Assembly (NCBI RefSeq): GCF_003234965.1
Contig: NZ_QKVK01000001.1
Location: 372,001-436,000, forward strand
Source: Aestuariivirga litoralis
Lineage (GTDB): Bacteria > Pseudomonadota > Alphaproteobacteria > Rhizobiales > Aestuariivirgaceae
Direction: 5' to 3'
DNA: 64,000 nucleotides
In this document: positions 37,807 to 49,100 of the stretch, piece by piece
Layout of the letters: every line of letters starts with the position of its first letter
Position numbering within the stretch: the stretch's first letter is position 1
The notes under the pieces: model-generated
Database searches by the model: none
The model's input: the letters and a program-made list of their open reading frames with translations, nothing else
Told to the model about the DNA's origin: nothing
Translations under genes and position numbers: made by a program

Positions 37807-40377
37807 TCAGTCATGGTTAGCTCCCTGCTGTCCGGGGTGCGGCACCAGGGCCGCGAATTCGATCAGGCCGGCGAAGGGCCGTCCCCGCTTCATGAAGTCG
37901 CCGAAGCTGAGGGGAACGTCCGGCGGGCCCTTCACCTGCGCATTCGCCACAGTCATTTCGCTCACTGTCCTGCCATCCAGCGTCACCGTGAAGTGGTCGC
38001 CCTCGGCATGCACCACCAGCCGTGACAGGCGCCCCGGCGGGATGATGAAGGGCTTGCTGGCGTGCCAGCGCTCTCCATCGCCCACCGCCAGCGAATAGTA
38101 GCCGTTGCTGCGCGGCAGGTGATGAAGCGTGAAGCCCCGGAAGTCGTAACTGTGGTTGGACACGATGGTGGCATAGGGCCCCTGCTCTGGCTCCGGGGCA
38201 ACGGTCATGATGATGTCGAAGCCACCGGCCGGAACCGGCTCGTGCAGGTCGAGGGGCAGCTGAACCGGCCGCTGCCAGCGCTGCCACAGGCGGCCGCCCT
38301 GTTCGGCGAAGACGATGGTCTGCGGCGGCGGGCAGCTGGGCCCGGCGCAGCTCAGGTGGCGCTCGAACAGGTCAGGCGCCGGCGAGGGCTCGCGGACGAG
38401 ATGCATCATCTCGCCGTCCGGGCTCCAGTTCTTCAGGCTGTAGATCGCCCGCAGCCGTGGCAGGGCATCACGGATCCATGATGCGGTGTTGAGCCAGTAG
38501 GGCTGGTTTTCGACCAGCCGGTAATCGATGAACAGGTGCGGCGGCCGGGTGTCGAGCAGGTAGTCGATATAGGCCGCGGCATCCTTGCGCAGCAGCGTCT
38601 CGGCGATGCCTGGCCCACCATAGCCCGCGCGGTGCCTCGCCTCTGCGGCGAGCACCGGCTGGTCGATGCCGATCACCTCATATGCCTCCCCGTCGCTCTC
38701 CTGCGCGATGAAGCCCGGCAGGCCGGGCTCCGCCGGGGCGGCGGCCTGCAGGATCGGCTGCCATCGCGTCGCGGCCGTCTCGGCCAGTAACGGCGCGCCC
38801 GGGACGCCGATGACGGCGGCGAGGCCGATCCACAGCAGGGCGGTGGCGCGGCCGATGAAGGCCAGGCTTCGACTCGCATCCTTGCCGGTTGCGCCGGTCA
38901 GCCGGTCGAGCAGTCGCGCCGCCACCACCACGGCCGGCCACATGCAGAGCAGCAGCGTGTTGGGATGCGAGCGCCCAACGTGGTAGCTCACCAGCCCGGC
39001 GCCGAGGATCGCGGCATAGAGCGTCAGCATCGCCTCGCGGTTCCAGCCCTTGCTCAGGTCAAGCGCGGCGAGCAGCACGCCGAGCAGCAGCACCGCCGCG
39101 ACCGCGACCCAGAGTGCCGGCAGCCCCTGCAGCGGCAGCATCATGAAACCCTCCGCCGCGAAGATGCGCGGATAGGCCATGAGCTGCAGCAGCTGCGGCG
39201 GGCTGCCGCCCTTCCACGCCAGCAGCAGGATGAAGGCGGCGCCGGCGGCGAAGGCGCCAGCGAAAAAGGCAGCGGCAAAGCCTGCGGCGCGCAGCGCCGG
39301 CATCCCGCCGCGCAGCGCCAGCGGTGTTGCTGCCACCAGCAGGGCGAGCGCCAGCAGCACCACGCTGCCGCTGTCCGGATTGAACATCACGGCAAGGCTG
39401 CCGAAGGCGCCGAGCCATGCTGCGCGGGCAGCGCCGGCCCGCGCGGTGAACCACATTGCCAGCGCCAGGCTCAGCGCCGGGAACAGCAACCGCAGCGGCC
39501 CGTACTGGAAATAGGGGTCGGTCACCCCGACCAGCACCCAGTTCTGCAGCAGGATCAGCCACAGCCCCGCCGCCAGCAGCACCAGCGGACTGCGCACGAG
39601 GCGGCCTGCGAACACCAGGATGCTGACCAGCGCCGCCGACTGGAGCAGCGCCGTCAGCAGCGTGGCATTGAGTACATTGAGCCCCGCCAGCTTCAGCAGC
39701 GGCGCATAGAACTCGCCATAGCAGCCATATTGCGGCACGACCCCGATGGTGCAGCTCGCGCCCAGCGAGATCTGCACGATCGAATAAAAGAATGCACTGA
39801 AATGCGGCATGAACGGCACGCTGTCGATCGACCTGACGTCGAACACCCGCGTCGCAAAGCACAGCAGCACCGACGTGATGCACAGGCCCGCAAGCACCAG
39901 GCGATGCAGCATCGCCGCACTCCGCATGGAAGGAACGAGGCCCGCAGCGCCCCCCGCCGCGGCCGCCAGCGCCAGCACGCCGGTCGCCGTGAGCACCCGC
40001 CAATCGACATTGAACAGGGTGGCGATGTCATCCCGCGCCACCGCCCATGCGGCAAGCCCGAGGCCCGCCAGCAGCAGCAGCACGTCGCCGGGCCGCGGAC
40101 GGGCTTCCGCTGCCATGGCGCGCGTCAGCCACAGGCCCAGCGCCACGGCAAGCGGCGTTACGAGCAGCAGGGCAAGATAGGCGCTCCACTCGCGCGGCTC
40201 GGGGCGGAACTGGTCGGGGCTGGCGGCGACGATCTGGCTGGCGAAGGCGCCCCCATCCGGCAACACCGCATCAGGCGTGATCCACCACGCACCAAGCACG
40301 CCCGCCACCGCTGCGGCCGCGGCGATGAGGAAGGCAAGGCCGGGGCGTGAGATCGGAGAACGACGGACGGACAGCAT
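37807..40377 (-). CDS. large membrane protein with C-terminal beta-sandwich-like domain
   Basis: An 856-residue protein and the first gene of the leftward operon. About 14 hydrophobic segments lie in residues 1-570, with a loop holding PFMPHFSAFFYSIVQ and the cysteine-bearing ASCTIGVVPQYGCYGEFYAPL. After this comes an extracytoplasmic region (AEARHRAGYGGPGIAETLLRK), and the last 120 residues (TIVSNHSYDFRGFTLHHL, HFTVTLDGRTVSEMTV) look like a LamG/concanavalin-A-type beta sandwich that could bind sugar. The layout suggests a GT-C glycosyltransferase with a glycan-binding end. The ATG at 40377 begins a normal membrane protein; the open frame further upstream is low-complexity. Confidence 0.65.
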   Translation of the reverse strand: MLSVRRSPISRPGLAFLIAAAAAVAGVLGAWWITPDAVLPDGGAFASQIVAASPDQFRPEPREWSAYLALLLVTPLAVALGLWLTRAMAAEARPRPGDVLLLLAGLGLAAWAVARDDIATLFNVDWRVLTATGVLALAAAAGGAAGLVPSMRSAAMLHRLVLAGLCITSVLLCFATRVFDVRSIDSVPFMPHFSAFFYSIVQISLGASCTIGVVPQYGCYGEFYAPLLKLAGLNVLNATLLTALLQSAALVSILVFAGRLVRSPLVLLAAGLWLILLQNWVLVGVTDPYFQYGPLRLLFPALSLALAMWFTARAGAARAAWLGAFGSLAVMFNPDSGSVVLLALALLVAATPLALRGGMPALRAAGFAAAFFAGAFAAGAAFILLLAWKGGSPPQLLQLMAYPRIFAAEGFMMLPLQGLPALWVAVAAVLLLGVLLAALDLSKGWNREAMLTLYAAILGAGLVSYHVGRSHPNTLLLCMWPAVVVAARLLDRLTGATGKDASRSLAFIGRATALLWIGLAAVIGVPGAPLLAETAATRWQPILQAAAPAEPGLPGFIAQESDGEAYEVIGIDQPVLAAEARHRAGYGGPGIAETLLRKDAAAYIDYLLDTRPPHLFIDYRLVENQPYWLNTASWIRDALPRLRAIYSLKNWSPDGEMMHLVREPSPAPDLFERHLSCAGPSCPPPQTIVFAEQGGRLWQRWQRPVQLPLDLHEPVPAGGFDIIMTVAPEPEQGPYATIVSNHSYDFRGFTLHHLPRSNGYYSLAVGDGERWHASKPFIIPPGRLSRLVVHAEGDHFTVTLDGRTVSEMTVANAQVKGPPDVPLSFGDFMKRGRPFAGLIEFAALVPHPGQQGANHD

Positions 40378-40696
40378 GAAGCGCAGGATACCTTGGCGAT
40401 CGGTTTGCGTCCGTGCTCCTGCGCGCGCATGCCTCTGGCCAAAGCTCCACGCTGGGTCGCAGCGGGTGTGCCGTTCGTCATCGCGCGCCGCGGCAGGACA
40501 AGGACGGCGTTCGCGGTAGCCATAGTCGCTCTCCCCGCCGCCGTCATCCGCCGCATGCGGCCGCAACCGCGTCATCCACCATCTGCTGCAGACCGGCGGC
40601 AAACGGGCGTATCTGCAAACTTAAGTTGGTAGCCGCGTCGGGGCATGTACCACATAAAGCGCTTTTTGCTATTCAGCATGGGGCATCGGCAGCAAG
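40378..40696. other. divergent intergenic region of the polysaccharide locus
   Basis: These 319 bases separate the first genes of the two divergent glycan operons. No convincing gene is seen; the short open frames here are arginine/alanine-rich and lack ribosome sites. Bases 40600-40690 are less GC-rich (AAACTTAAGTTGG, CATAAAGCGC, TTTTTGCTATTC) and probably hold the rfbF promoter, but no clear -35/-10 pair could be fixed. The leftward promoter must lie near 40390-40500. Confidence 0.45.
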
Positions 40697-41467
40697 GTGG
40701 TTCAAGTCGTCATTCTGGCAGGTGGCCTCGGCACCCGCATCAGCGAGGAAACGCTGGTCAAGCCAAAGCCGCTGGTGGAAGTGGGCGGCCGTCCCATCCT
40801 CTGGCACATCATGAAGTCCTATGCGGCGCACGGCATGAACGAGTTCATCATCTGTGCCGGCTACAAGGGCCACCTGCTCAAGGAATTCTTCGCCAACTAC
40901 GCGCTCCACATGTCGGACGTGACCTTCGACCTCGCCAGGTCCGAAATGGCGATCCACCGCAACGACGCGGAGGACTGGCGGGTGACCATCGTCGACACCG
41001 GCGAGCGCACCATGACCGGGGGCCGCCTCGCCCGCGTGCTCGACCGGATCGAGGGCGACCGCTTCTGCCTGACCTATGGCGACGGCGTGAGCGACCTCGA
41101 CATCGCCGCGACGCTGCGCTTCCATGACGCCCATGGCGGGCTCGCCACCGTCACCGCCGTCTATCCGCCGCGCCGCTTCGGTGTCCTTGACCTCGACGGC
41201 GACCGGGTACGCGAGTTCCGCGAGAAGCCGCATGGCGAGGGCGGCTTCATCAATGGCGGGTTCTTCGTGCTGTCGCCGAAGGTCGGCGCCTATCTCGACG
41301 GCGACGACACGGTGTGGGAACAAGCGCCGCTGCAGCGCCTCGCGGCGGATGCCGAGCTCTTCGCCTACCGCCACGAGGGCTTCTTCCATCCCATCGACAC
41401 GCTGCGCGACAAGATTTACCTCGAGCAGCTGTGGGACAGCGGGCGCGCCCCGTGGAAATCATGGTGA
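40697..41467 (+). CDS. rfbF: glucose-1-phosphate cytidylyltransferase
   Basis: A 256-residue nucleotidyltransferase making CDP-glucose from CTP and glucose-1-phosphate, the first step to CDP-3,6-dideoxyhexoses. It begins with the nucleotide-binding VVILAGGLGTRISEET and has KPKPLVEVGGRPILWHIM, LTYGDGVSDLD and FINGGFFVLSP, all typical of RfbF/DdhA. The start is GTG at 40697 behind AAGG. It overlaps rfbG by seven bases and is the first gene of the rightward operon. Confidence 0.95.
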   Translation: MVQVVILAGGLGTRISEETLVKPKPLVEVGGRPILWHIMKSYAAHGMNEFIICAGYKGHLLKEFFANYALHMSDVTFDLARSEMAIHRNDAEDWRVTIVDTGERTMTGGRLARVLDRIEGDRFCLTYGDGVSDLDIAATLRFHDAHGGLATVTAVYPPRRFGVLDLDGDRVREFREKPHGEGGFINGGFFVLSPKVGAYLDGDDTVWEQAPLQRLAADAELFAYRHEGFFHPIDTLRDKIYLEQLWDSGRAPWKSW

Positions 41468-42543
41468 CCCCGCGCTTCTGGCAGGGGCGCCGCGTGTTCA
41501 TCACCGGCCACACCGGCTTCAAGGGGGCGTGGCTGGCCTTCCTGCTCAGCGAGATGGGGGCCGAGGTGTCGGGCCTCGCCCTCCCGCCCGAAGCGGGGCC
41601 GAACCTGCATGACATGCTGGGCATCGCGCAGCGCGGCCACTTCGTCCATGCCGATATCAACGACCGCGCCGCGCTGAACGCCGCCCTGGCGCGCAACCAG
41701 CCGGAGGTGGTCCTGCACCTCGCGGCCCAGGCGCTGGTGCGCGCCTCCTACGCCCGGCCCGCGGAGACCTTCGCCGTCAACGCCCTGGGTTCGGTGAACC
41801 TGCTGGACGCCGTGCGCGGCTGTGATGGGGTGCGGGCGGTGGTGATGGTCACCACCGACAAGGTCTACGAGAACCGCGAATGGCCCTGGGCCTACCGCGA
41901 GACCGACGAGCTTGGCGGGCATGATCCCTACAGCGCCAGCAAGGCCTGCGCCGAGATCGCCGTGAACTCGATGCGCCGCAGCTTCTTCGGACCGGGGCGC
42001 CACCCGGCGCGCATCGCCAGCGCGCGGGCCGGCAATGTCATCGGCGGTGGCGACTGGGCGGCCGACCGGCTCATCCCCGACATCATCCGCGGCTGTGCCG
42101 GTCCCTCCGGCACCGTCACCCTGCGCAATCCCCACGCGGTGCGGCCGTGGCAGCACGTGCTCGAGCCGCTCTGCGCCTATCTCGTGCTGGCGGAGCATCT
42201 GTGCGAAGGCCGTGAGGGCTGCGAGGGTGCCTGGAACATCGGTCCCTCGGCGCAGGACGCGCGCCCGGTGATCGAGGTGGCGCGCCGCATGGTCAGCGCC
42301 CTCGGGCGCGGCCGCATCGACGTGGCGAGCGATCCCGCGGCCCCGCACGAGGCGGGCCTGCTCACCCTCGACTGCGCCAGGGCGCGCAGCCGGCTGGGGC
42401 TTGGAACGCTGTTCAGCCTCGACGAGGCGATCGGCCTCACCGCCGACTGGTATGGAGCATGGATGAGACGCGAGGACATGGTGGCCGTGACGCGGGCCCA
42501 GATCGGCCGGATCTCCGGCCTGCAGCCGGCGGCGCTGGCATGA
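41461..42543 (+). CDS. rfbG: CDP-glucose 4,6-dehydratase
   Basis: A 360-residue extended SDR that converts CDP-glucose to CDP-4-keto-6-deoxyglucose. The NAD loop [16 protein letters not shown] has the GFKG variant seen in this enzyme. [13 protein letters not shown] holds the dehydratase's Thr-Asp-Lys triplet and YSASKACAE the catalytic Tyr-x3-Lys. [20 protein letters not shown] and [13 protein letters not shown] are diagnostic for the CDP-glucose enzyme. It is translationally coupled on both sides (overlaps of seven and four bases). Confidence 0.96.
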   Translation: MVTPRFWQGRRVFITGHTGFKGAWLAFLLSEMGAEVSGLALPPEAGPNLHDMLGIAQRGHFVHADINDRAALNAALARNQPEVVLHLAAQALVRASYARPAETFAVNALGSVNLLDAVRGCDGVRAVVMVTTDKVYENREWPWAYRETDELGGHDPYSASKACAEIAVNSMRRSFFGPGRHPARIASARAGNVIGGGDWAADRLIPDIIRGCAGPSGTVTLRNPHAVRPWQHVLEPLCAYLVLAEHLCEGREGCEGAWNIGPSAQDARPVIEVARRMVSALGRGRIDVASDPAAPHEAGLLTLDCARARSRLGLGTLFSLDEAIGLTADWYGAWMRREDMVAVTRAQIGRISGLQPAALA

Positions 42544-43880
42544 GCGATCATCACCTTGCCGAGATCGCCGCCCTGCGCCGCCAGATCCTCGCGCTGTCGG
42601 AGCGCTATGCCATGCTGGCCCACGGCCCGAAGCCCTTCGTGCCCGGTGCAAGCCCGGTGCCGCCGGCGGGAAAGGTGCTGGGCGCCGCCGAGATGCGCAA
42701 CCTCGTCGACTCGGCGCTCGACTTCTGGCTCACCACCGGGCGCTTCAACGCACAGTTCGAAAGCCAGCTGGCGCGCCAGGCGGGCGTGCGCCGCGCGCTG
42801 GCGGTGAACTCCGGCTCGTCTGCCAACCTGCTGGCGGTCTCGGCGCTGCTGTCGCATGAACTGGGCAAGCGCGCCCTGCGGCCGGGCGACGAGGTCATCA
42901 CCTGCGCCACCGGCTTCCCGACGACGGTGAACCCCATTCTCCAGAACGGCCTCGTGCCGGTCTTTCTCGATGTCGAGCTCGGCACCTACAACATGGACGT
43001 GAGCCGCCTCGAGGAGGCGCTGAGCCCGCGCACCCGCGCGGTGGTGCTGGCCCATGCGCTGGGCAATCCCTTCGACCTCGCGGCCGTCACCGCCTTCTGC
43101 CGCAAGCATGGCCTGTTCCTGGTCGAGGACTGCTGCGATGCACTGGGCGCGAGCTATGGCGGGCGCCAGGTCGGCACCTTCGGCGAGCTGGCCACGCTGT
43201 CCTTCTATCCCGCCCATCACATCACCATGGGCGAGGGGGGTGCAGTGCTGTGCAGCACCACGCGCTTCAAGAAGATCGTCGAGTCGCTGCGCGACTGGGG
43301 CCGCGACTGCTATTGCGAACCGGGCAAGGACAACACCTGCAACAAGCGCTTCGCCTGGCAGCTGGGCGAGCTGCCCCCGGGCTACGACCACAAATACACC
43401 TACTCCCACCTCGGCTATAACCTGAAGATCACCGACATGCAGGCGGCCATCGGCGTGGCGCAGCTGGCACGGCTCGACGGTTTCGTGGCCGCCCGCCGCG
43501 CCAACTGGCAATACCTGCGCGACGGGCTCGCCGATCTCGAGGACGTGCTGATCCTGCCGCGCGCCACGGACGGCAGCGAGCCCTCGTGGTTCGGCTTCTG
43601 CATGACGCTGCGCCCCGGCGTTCCGATCGACCGCGAGGACCTGCTGCGCTGGCTGAACGACGAGCGCAAGGTCGGAACCCGCCTGCTGTTCGGCGGCAAC
43701 CTGCTGCGCCAGCCCTACATGAAGGACCGCCCGCACCGCGTCGCCGGGCCGCTCGAGGGCAGCGACGTGGTGATGAACCGCAGCTTCTGGACCGGCGTCT
43801 ACCCCGGCCTCGGCACCGACCAGCTCGACTACATGATGGACAGCCTCCGCCACTACATCCGCGCCCGGGTCTCGCCATGA
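42540..43880 (+). CDS. rfbH: CDP-6-deoxy-4-hexulose 3-dehydrase (E1)
   Basis: A 446-residue PMP-dependent iron-sulfur enzyme that removes the C3 hydroxyl of CDP-4-keto-6-deoxyglucose. It has the aminotransferase DegT fold, but the usual PLP lysine is replaced by His227 in [14 protein letters not shown], the hallmark of E1. Cysteines of the [2Fe-2S] site lie in [17 protein letters not shown]1 works with a reductase, E3 (RfbI/DdhD), which is not in this window. It overlaps rfbG and the thiamine enzyme gene by four bases each. Confidence 0.95.
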   Translation: MSDHHLAEIAALRRQILALSERYAMLAHGPKPFVPGASPVPPAGKVLGAAEMRNLVDSALDFWLTTGRFNAQFESQLARQAGVRRALAVNSGSSANLLAVSALLSHELGKRALRPGDEVITCATGFPTTVNPILQNGLVPVFLDVELGTYNMDVSRLEEALSPRTRAVVLAHALGNPFDLAAVTAFCRKHGLFLVEDCCDALGASYGGRQVGTFGELATLSFYPAHHITMGEGGAVLCSTTRFKKIVESLRDWGRDCYCEPGKDNTCNKRFAWQLGELPPGYDHKYTYSHLGYNLKITDMQAAIGVAQLARLDGFVAARRANWQYLRDGLADLEDVLILPRATDGSEPSWFGFCMTLRPGVPIDREDLLRWLNDERKVGTRLLFGGNLLRQPYMKDRPHRVAGPLEGSDVVMNRSFWTGVYPGLGTDQLDYMMDSLRHYIRARVSP

Positions 43881-45643
43881 CGGGCGCCGAATACATCGCC
43901 GCCTTCCTGGCGCGTGCCGGCTGCCGCCATGTCCACGCCATGACCGGCGGTGCCTGCGCCTTCATGCTCGATGCGGTGGGCCGCCACCCGGCGCTGGAGC
44001 TCGTCTGCTTCCAGCACGAGCAGGCGGCCGCCATGGCGGCGGATGCCGTGTGGCGCGTCAGCCGCCGGGTCGGCGTCACCATGGCCACCTCCGGGCCCGG
44101 CGCCACCAACCTCATCACCGGCATCGCCTGTTCCTTTTTCGATTCCATTCCGAGCCTTCACATCACCGGCCAGGTCAACCAGCGCGAAAGCAGCGCGGTG
44201 CACGGCGCAAAGGTCCGCCAGTCGGGCTTCCAGGAAACCCGCATCGTCGACATGGTGCGCCCGGTGGTGAAATACGCCGTGCTGGTGCGTAACGTGGAGG
44301 AGTTGCGCCGCGAACTGGCGAAGGGCCTCGCCATCGCGCTGTCAGGCCGCATGGGCCCGGTGCTGATCGACGTGCCGATGGACGTGCAGCAGGCCGAGAT
44401 GCCCGACGACATGCCGGAGGCCGCGCCCGTGACGAGACCCGATCCGGCCCCTGCGGCGGCGGCGGCAGAGGCGCTCGGCGCCACGCTGGCGGCGGCGCGC
44501 CGGCCACTGGTGCTGTGGGGCGGCGGGGTCAACATGGCCGGTGCGGCACCAGCCCTGGCGCGCTGGCTGGCGCAGTCCGGCCTGCCCTTCGTCGCCAGCT
44601 GGGCGGGGCTCGACGGCTTCGACCACGCCATGCCGGGCTTCCTCGGCCAGATCGGCGTCTATGGCAACCGCGGCGCCAATTTCGCGCTGCAGAACGCCGA
44701 TACGGTGATCGTGCTCGGCAGCCGCCTCGACAACCGCCAGCGCTCCGGCAACCCCGCCAATTTCGCCACCGGCGCCACCGTCCACGTCTTCGACGTCGAC
44801 CCGGCGGAACTGCAGAAATACGGCGGCGCCTACCGTACCACGGAGATCGACCTCCAGCTCCTCCCCGAAATCCTCGCAGCGGTCCAGGCCCCGCCCGTCG
44901 CGGCCGACTGGCAGGACTACCTCCGCACCATGAAGGCCCGCTACCATGGCCGCGAGACCAGCAGCTCGGCGCTTCGCCTCAACAGCCTCAGCCCCTATGA
45001 CGTGGTGCGCCGCATACGCCACCTGATCGCGCCGGATGCCATCGTCGCGGCCGACACGGGCGCCGCCCTGTGCTGGCTCTACCAGGCCTTCGAGGTGTCG
45101 CGGCACCGGCTGTTCACGGCGGGCGGCAATTCGCCGATGGGCTATGCGCTGTGCGCCGCCATCGGCGCCAAGCTCGAGGCGCCGGAGCGCCAGGTCGTGT
45201 CCTACAACGGCGACGGCGGCTTCCAGGTGAACCTGCAGGAACTTGAAACCGTGCGCCGCCTCGGCCTCGACATCGCCATCGTGGTCATGAACAACGGCTC
45301 CTATGGCATCATCAAGCAGTTCCAGGACAGCTATCTCGGCGGCCGCTACACCGGCTCGCAGCTGGGCTACAGCGCCCCGGACTTCGGCCGCATCGCTGAG
45401 GCCTATGGCATCCGCCATGCCCGCGTCGAAAGGCTGGAGGACATGACGCCGGACCTCTTCCGCAACGGCCCGACCCTGATCGACGTCATCCTCAGCGACC
45501 AGACGCTGATCGAGCCCAAGCTCGAGATGGGCCGGCCGATCAACGACCAGTATCCCTATCTCGCGGATGAAGACTACGCGGAGGGCAACCGCTTCGTCGC
45601 CTATCCGCGGCCGCCGGGCTTTGCCGGGGGGCGCCGCAGCTGA
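43877..45643 (+). CDS. thiamine-diphosphate enzyme, acetolactate-synthase-like (YerE-type candidate)
   Basis: A 588-residue ThDP enzyme with three domains. The N-terminal Pyr domain carries the activating glutamate in [14 protein letters not shown] and [13 protein letters not shown]. The middle domain (about 190-340) has [12 protein letters not shown] and [10 protein letters not shown] and could hold FAD, as in acetolactate synthase. The C-terminal PP domain has the ThDP/Mg motif [13 protein letters not shown] ... NNGSYG. Its place after rfbFGH strongly recalls YerE of Yersinia, a flavin/ThDP enzyme that attaches a two-carbon unit from pyruvate to CDP-4-keto-3,6-dideoxyglucose. A plain acetolactate synthase is unlikely in this context, but the substrate is inferred. 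Confidence 0.85.
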   Translation: MTGAEYIAAFLARAGCRHVHAMTGGACAFMLDAVGRHPALELVCFQHEQAAAMAADAVWRVSRRVGVTMATSGPGATNLITGIACSFFDSIPSLHITGQVNQRESSAVHGAKVRQSGFQETRIVDMVRPVVKYAVLVRNVEELRRELAKGLAIALSGRMGPVLIDVPMDVQQAEMPDDMPEAAPVTRPDPAPAAAAAEALGATLAAARRPLVLWGGGVNMAGAAPALARWLAQSGLPFVASWAGLDGFDHAMPGFLGQIGVYGNRGANFALQNADTVIVLGSRLDNRQRSGNPANFATGATVHVFDVDPAELQKYGGAYRTTEIDLQLLPEILAAVQAPPVAADWQDYLRTMKARYHGRETSSSALRLNSLSPYDVVRRIRHLIAPDAIVAADTGAALCWLYQAFEVSRHRLFTAGGNSPMGYALCAAIGAKLEAPERQVVSYNGDGGFQVNLQELETVRRLGLDIAIVVMNNGSYGIIKQFQDSYLGGRYTGSQLGYSAPDFGRIAEAYGIRHARVERLEDMTPDLFRNGPTLIDVILSDQTLIEPKLEMGRPINDQYPYLADEDYAEGNRFVAYPRPPGFAGGRRS

Positions 45644-45683
45644 TGCAGCGCCACGCCATCCGCGCCAGCACCGGCTGCCGGCC

Positions 45684-46112
45684 ATGACCGCGCCGCGCGA
45701 GTGGGCCTCGCCGGAGGCCTGGCGCATCCTGCGTTTCCTGCTGGTGGGTGGCCTCAACACGGTCTTCGGCTTCGCCGTCTACGGCCTCGGCCTGGCGCTG
45801 GGGCTGGCGCCCGAAATCGCCCTTGCGGTGGCCTTCGTGGTTGGCGTCGCCTTCAACTTCCTCACCACCGGGCGCATCGTCTTCCGCCAGTCGCGCCTCG
45901 GCCTGCTGCCGCGCTTCATCGCCGTCTATTGTGCCGTCTATGTCATGAACGCGCTGGCCTTGCGCGGGCTCATCGAGGCCGGGTTGTCGCCCCTCGTGGC
46001 GCAGCTCATCCTGCAGCCGCTCAGCGCGGCGCTGACCTATCTCCTGTTCCGCCACTTCGTCTTCACGCCGGACGCATCACCTGCCGGCGGCCCGCCGCGC
46101 AGGCGCCCATGA
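45684..46112 (+). CDS. GtrA family membrane protein
   Basis: A 142-residue protein with four hydrophobic helices (about 14-32, 38-57, 74-95 and 102-120). The pattern RFLLVGGLNTVFGFAVYG, then FNFLTTGRIVFR and LFRHFVFTP, is the GtrA signature. GtrA proteins are thought to flip undecaprenyl-phosphate-linked sugars across the inner membrane in O-antigen and arabinogalactan modification. A GtrB-like glycosyltransferase is encoded at 34.4 kb in the same locus. It begins 40 bases after the thiamine enzyme gene and overlaps the next gene by four bases. Confidence 0.9.
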   Translation: MTAPREWASPEAWRILRFLLVGGLNTVFGFAVYGLGLALGLAPEIALAVAFVVGVAFNFLTTGRIVFRQSRLGLLPRFIAVYCAVYVMNALALRGLIEAGLSPLVAQLILQPLSAALTYLLFRHFVFTPDASPAGGPPRRRP

Positions 46113-49100
46113 GCGAGCAGAGCACGGCGGCGCGCGCCATCGACACCCGCTACGGCCAAATCTTCATCCCCGCGGGCGCCGACCTCATCAGCGATTCGCT
46201 CCGTCTCTACGGCGAGTGGGCGCAGAACGAGATCGACGACCTCTTGGCATTCATCCGCCCCGGCGACACGGTGCTCGATGTCGGGGCCTGTTTCGGCACC
46301 CACAGCCTGGCATTCGCCACGCAGGTCCGGCCTGGCGGCCGCGTCATCGCCATCGAGGCCGCGCCCGAAACCTTTGCCCTGCTCGCGCAGACGGTGCAGG
46401 CCTCGCCAGACGCCGGCAACATCACCCTGCTCAATGCCGCGGCCACCGACTCGGCCGGGGCGCGTTTCACCATCCGCCGGGCGGACGGCAATGCCGGTGG
46501 CAACCAGCTCGAGCCCGCAGCCGACGGCGGCGTGCCGGCCATCACCCTCGATGCGCTTGATCTCGCCGCGGCGAGCTTCATCAAGCTCGACGTGGAAGGC
46601 ATGGAGGCGGCCGCCCTGCGCGGCGCGGCGGGGCTCCTGCGGCGCGCCCGCCCCGTCGTCTATTGCGAACTCAACGCCCTGGCGCCGGGGCTCGACGTCA
46701 TGGCCGAACTCCTCCGCCATGACTATCGCTGCTTCGGCCACATTGCGCCGGCCTTCAACCCTGCCAATCGCAATGCCCACGCCACCAACATTTTCGGTGA
46801 TGCCGCGGAGTGCGGCGTGCTGGCCATCGCGGCGGAGCGGGTGGAGAGCCTTGCCGGAACCATGGCGAAGCGCCGCCGGCTGATGGCGCTCGGCGACGCC
46901 GACGACCTCGCAGCCCTGCTCCTGCAGAAGGAGCAGTACCGCCGCCAGCTGATGGAGGCCTTTGCCACCGCCACTGCCCCGGTGGCGCAACAGGTGCCTG
47001 CCGATCCCCGGGAGGCAGCCGTGGCGCGCGAGGTGGAGGCCATCCGCCCGTTCTTCGATGCCGCCTTCTACCGCGCCCGCAATCCGGATGTGGCCGAGAG
47101 CGGCATGCCGCCGGAAGAGCATTTCTGCCGCAGCGGGTGGAAGGAGCAGCGCGACCCCGCGCCCTGGTTCTCGGTCCGCCACTATCTCGGGACCAACCCC
47201 GATGTCGCCGCCGCCGGCATCAACCCGTTCCACCACTACCTGGTCTCCGGCCGGCAGCGCGGGCTCCTGCCCCGGCCACCCGACGACGACGCCCGGATCG
47301 CAGCGGAGGCTGCGGCGATCCGCGAGTCCTTCGATGCCGCCTATTACCTCGCCTGCAACCCCGACGTCGCCGCCAGCAGCCAGCCGCCCGAGGAGCACTT
47401 CTGCCGCACCGGCTGGCGTGAGCGGCGCGACCCCGCGCCATGGTTCTCCGTCGGCTTCTACCTCGACACCTACCCGGACATTGCCGCGGCCATGGTCAAC
47501 CCGTTCCAGCACTATCTGGCATCGGGCCGGCATCGCGGCCGCCTGCCCCGCGCGCTTGACGAACCGGCGCGGATCGCGCGCGAAGTGAAGGTCATCGCAG
47601 CAGAGTTCGATGCCGCCTTCTACCTCGCCCGCAACCCCGGCGTCGCGGCCTCGGGCCTCTCTCCGGAGGCGCATTTCTGCGCCATCGGCTGGCGCCAGCG
47701 CCGCGATCCCGCCCCATGGTTCTCGGTGTCGCTCTATCTCGATACCTACCAGGACATCGCCAGGGCCGGCGTCAACCCGTTCTACCACTACCTGCTGTCG
47801 GGGCGGGACGAAGGCCGCGTCGGGCAGCGCCCCGTCACGCCACCCGCCGCCCTGCTGCGCAAGCTCGTGCCGCTGGAGCAGACGGTTAGCCGCTGGCGGC
47901 GCGACGGGCCAGCGGACCTCCTCACCGCCGGGCAGCTGGCCGGCCTGCTTCAGGAGCGCCGCGCCGCAGGCGCCGGCCGGCTGATGATCTCGGTGAGCCA
48001 CGACGACTACACCAGCATCACGGGCGGCGTGCAGCATTGCATCCAGCTCGAACAGAAGGCCGCCGCGGAAGACGGCTGGCTCTACCTGAACCTCCATCCC
48101 TGGCAGCCGCTGCCCCGTCTCGCGCATGCCACCGATGACCCCGACCCAGCCGTTTCGCTGGTGCTGGCGGGAGAACCTCTCGGTGCCGCACCGTCCTCCG
48201 CCGTCGTCGCGGCGGTGCGCGCCGTCGCGGCGGATTTCACGGCGCTCGCCACGGTCATTCACCAGTTGCTCGGGCACAGCGCGGAGGCCATCGCCGGGCT
48301 TGCCATGGCGGGCGGCGAAACCTGGCTCTGGCTGCATGACTTCGTCACGCTCTGCCCCAGCGCCCATCTCCAGCGCAACGGCATCGCCTTCTGCGGCGGC
48401 CCCGCACCGGGTTCCAACGCCTGTTCCCTCTGCCTCTATGGCGCGGAGCGGGCCCGCCACCTGCCGCGCATGACGCGGCTCTTCGAGACCGCGGCGCTCA
48501 ACGTCGTGGCCCCCTCCGGCTATGTCGCGGAGCTGTGGTCCCGCCGGGGCGGGTTTGCCGCCGCCAGTCTCCGGGTGCACCCGCACATGAGGCTGCAATG
48601 GCAGGGCAGTGCGCCGGCCGATGCGCCTGCGCCGGAAGCGGTGCGGCCCCTCGTCATCGCCTTCGCCGGCGTGCCCTCGGTGCACAAGGGCTGGCTCGAA
48701 TTCTGCGAGCTGGCCGCCGCCGCACGGGCCGAGGCGCTGCCCGCCACCTTCCTCTATCTCGGCTCATCCGCCATCGACGCCGCCGGGGTAAACGCGATCA
48801 GTGTCCAGGTCAGTGGTGACGACCATGATGCGATGATCCGCGCCATGCGCGAGCAGCAGGTCGACGTGCTGCTGCACTGGCCTGCGGTTCCGGAAACCTT
48901 CTCCTTCACCACCCACGAGGCGCTTGCCGGCGGTGCGCTGGTCATCACCAATCCCGACAGCGGCAATGTGGCCGCCACCGTGCGCCACACCGGGCGGGGC
49001 CTCGTCCTCGACACGCCGCGCGACCTGCTCGACGCCTTGCGTGACGGGCGCCTGCTCAGCTTCGTGAGTGGCTTCCGGCGTGAACGTCCGTACGAAACGG

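Noticed and set aside
40378-40696. Short open frames in the divergent region before rfbF
   Set aside because: They are arginine/alanine-rich, lack ribosome sites and overlap each other on both strands.
47054-47824. CRISPR-like or transposon repeat array
   Set aside because: The repeats are in-frame, 276 bases long, contiguous and part of a protein; there are no spacers.
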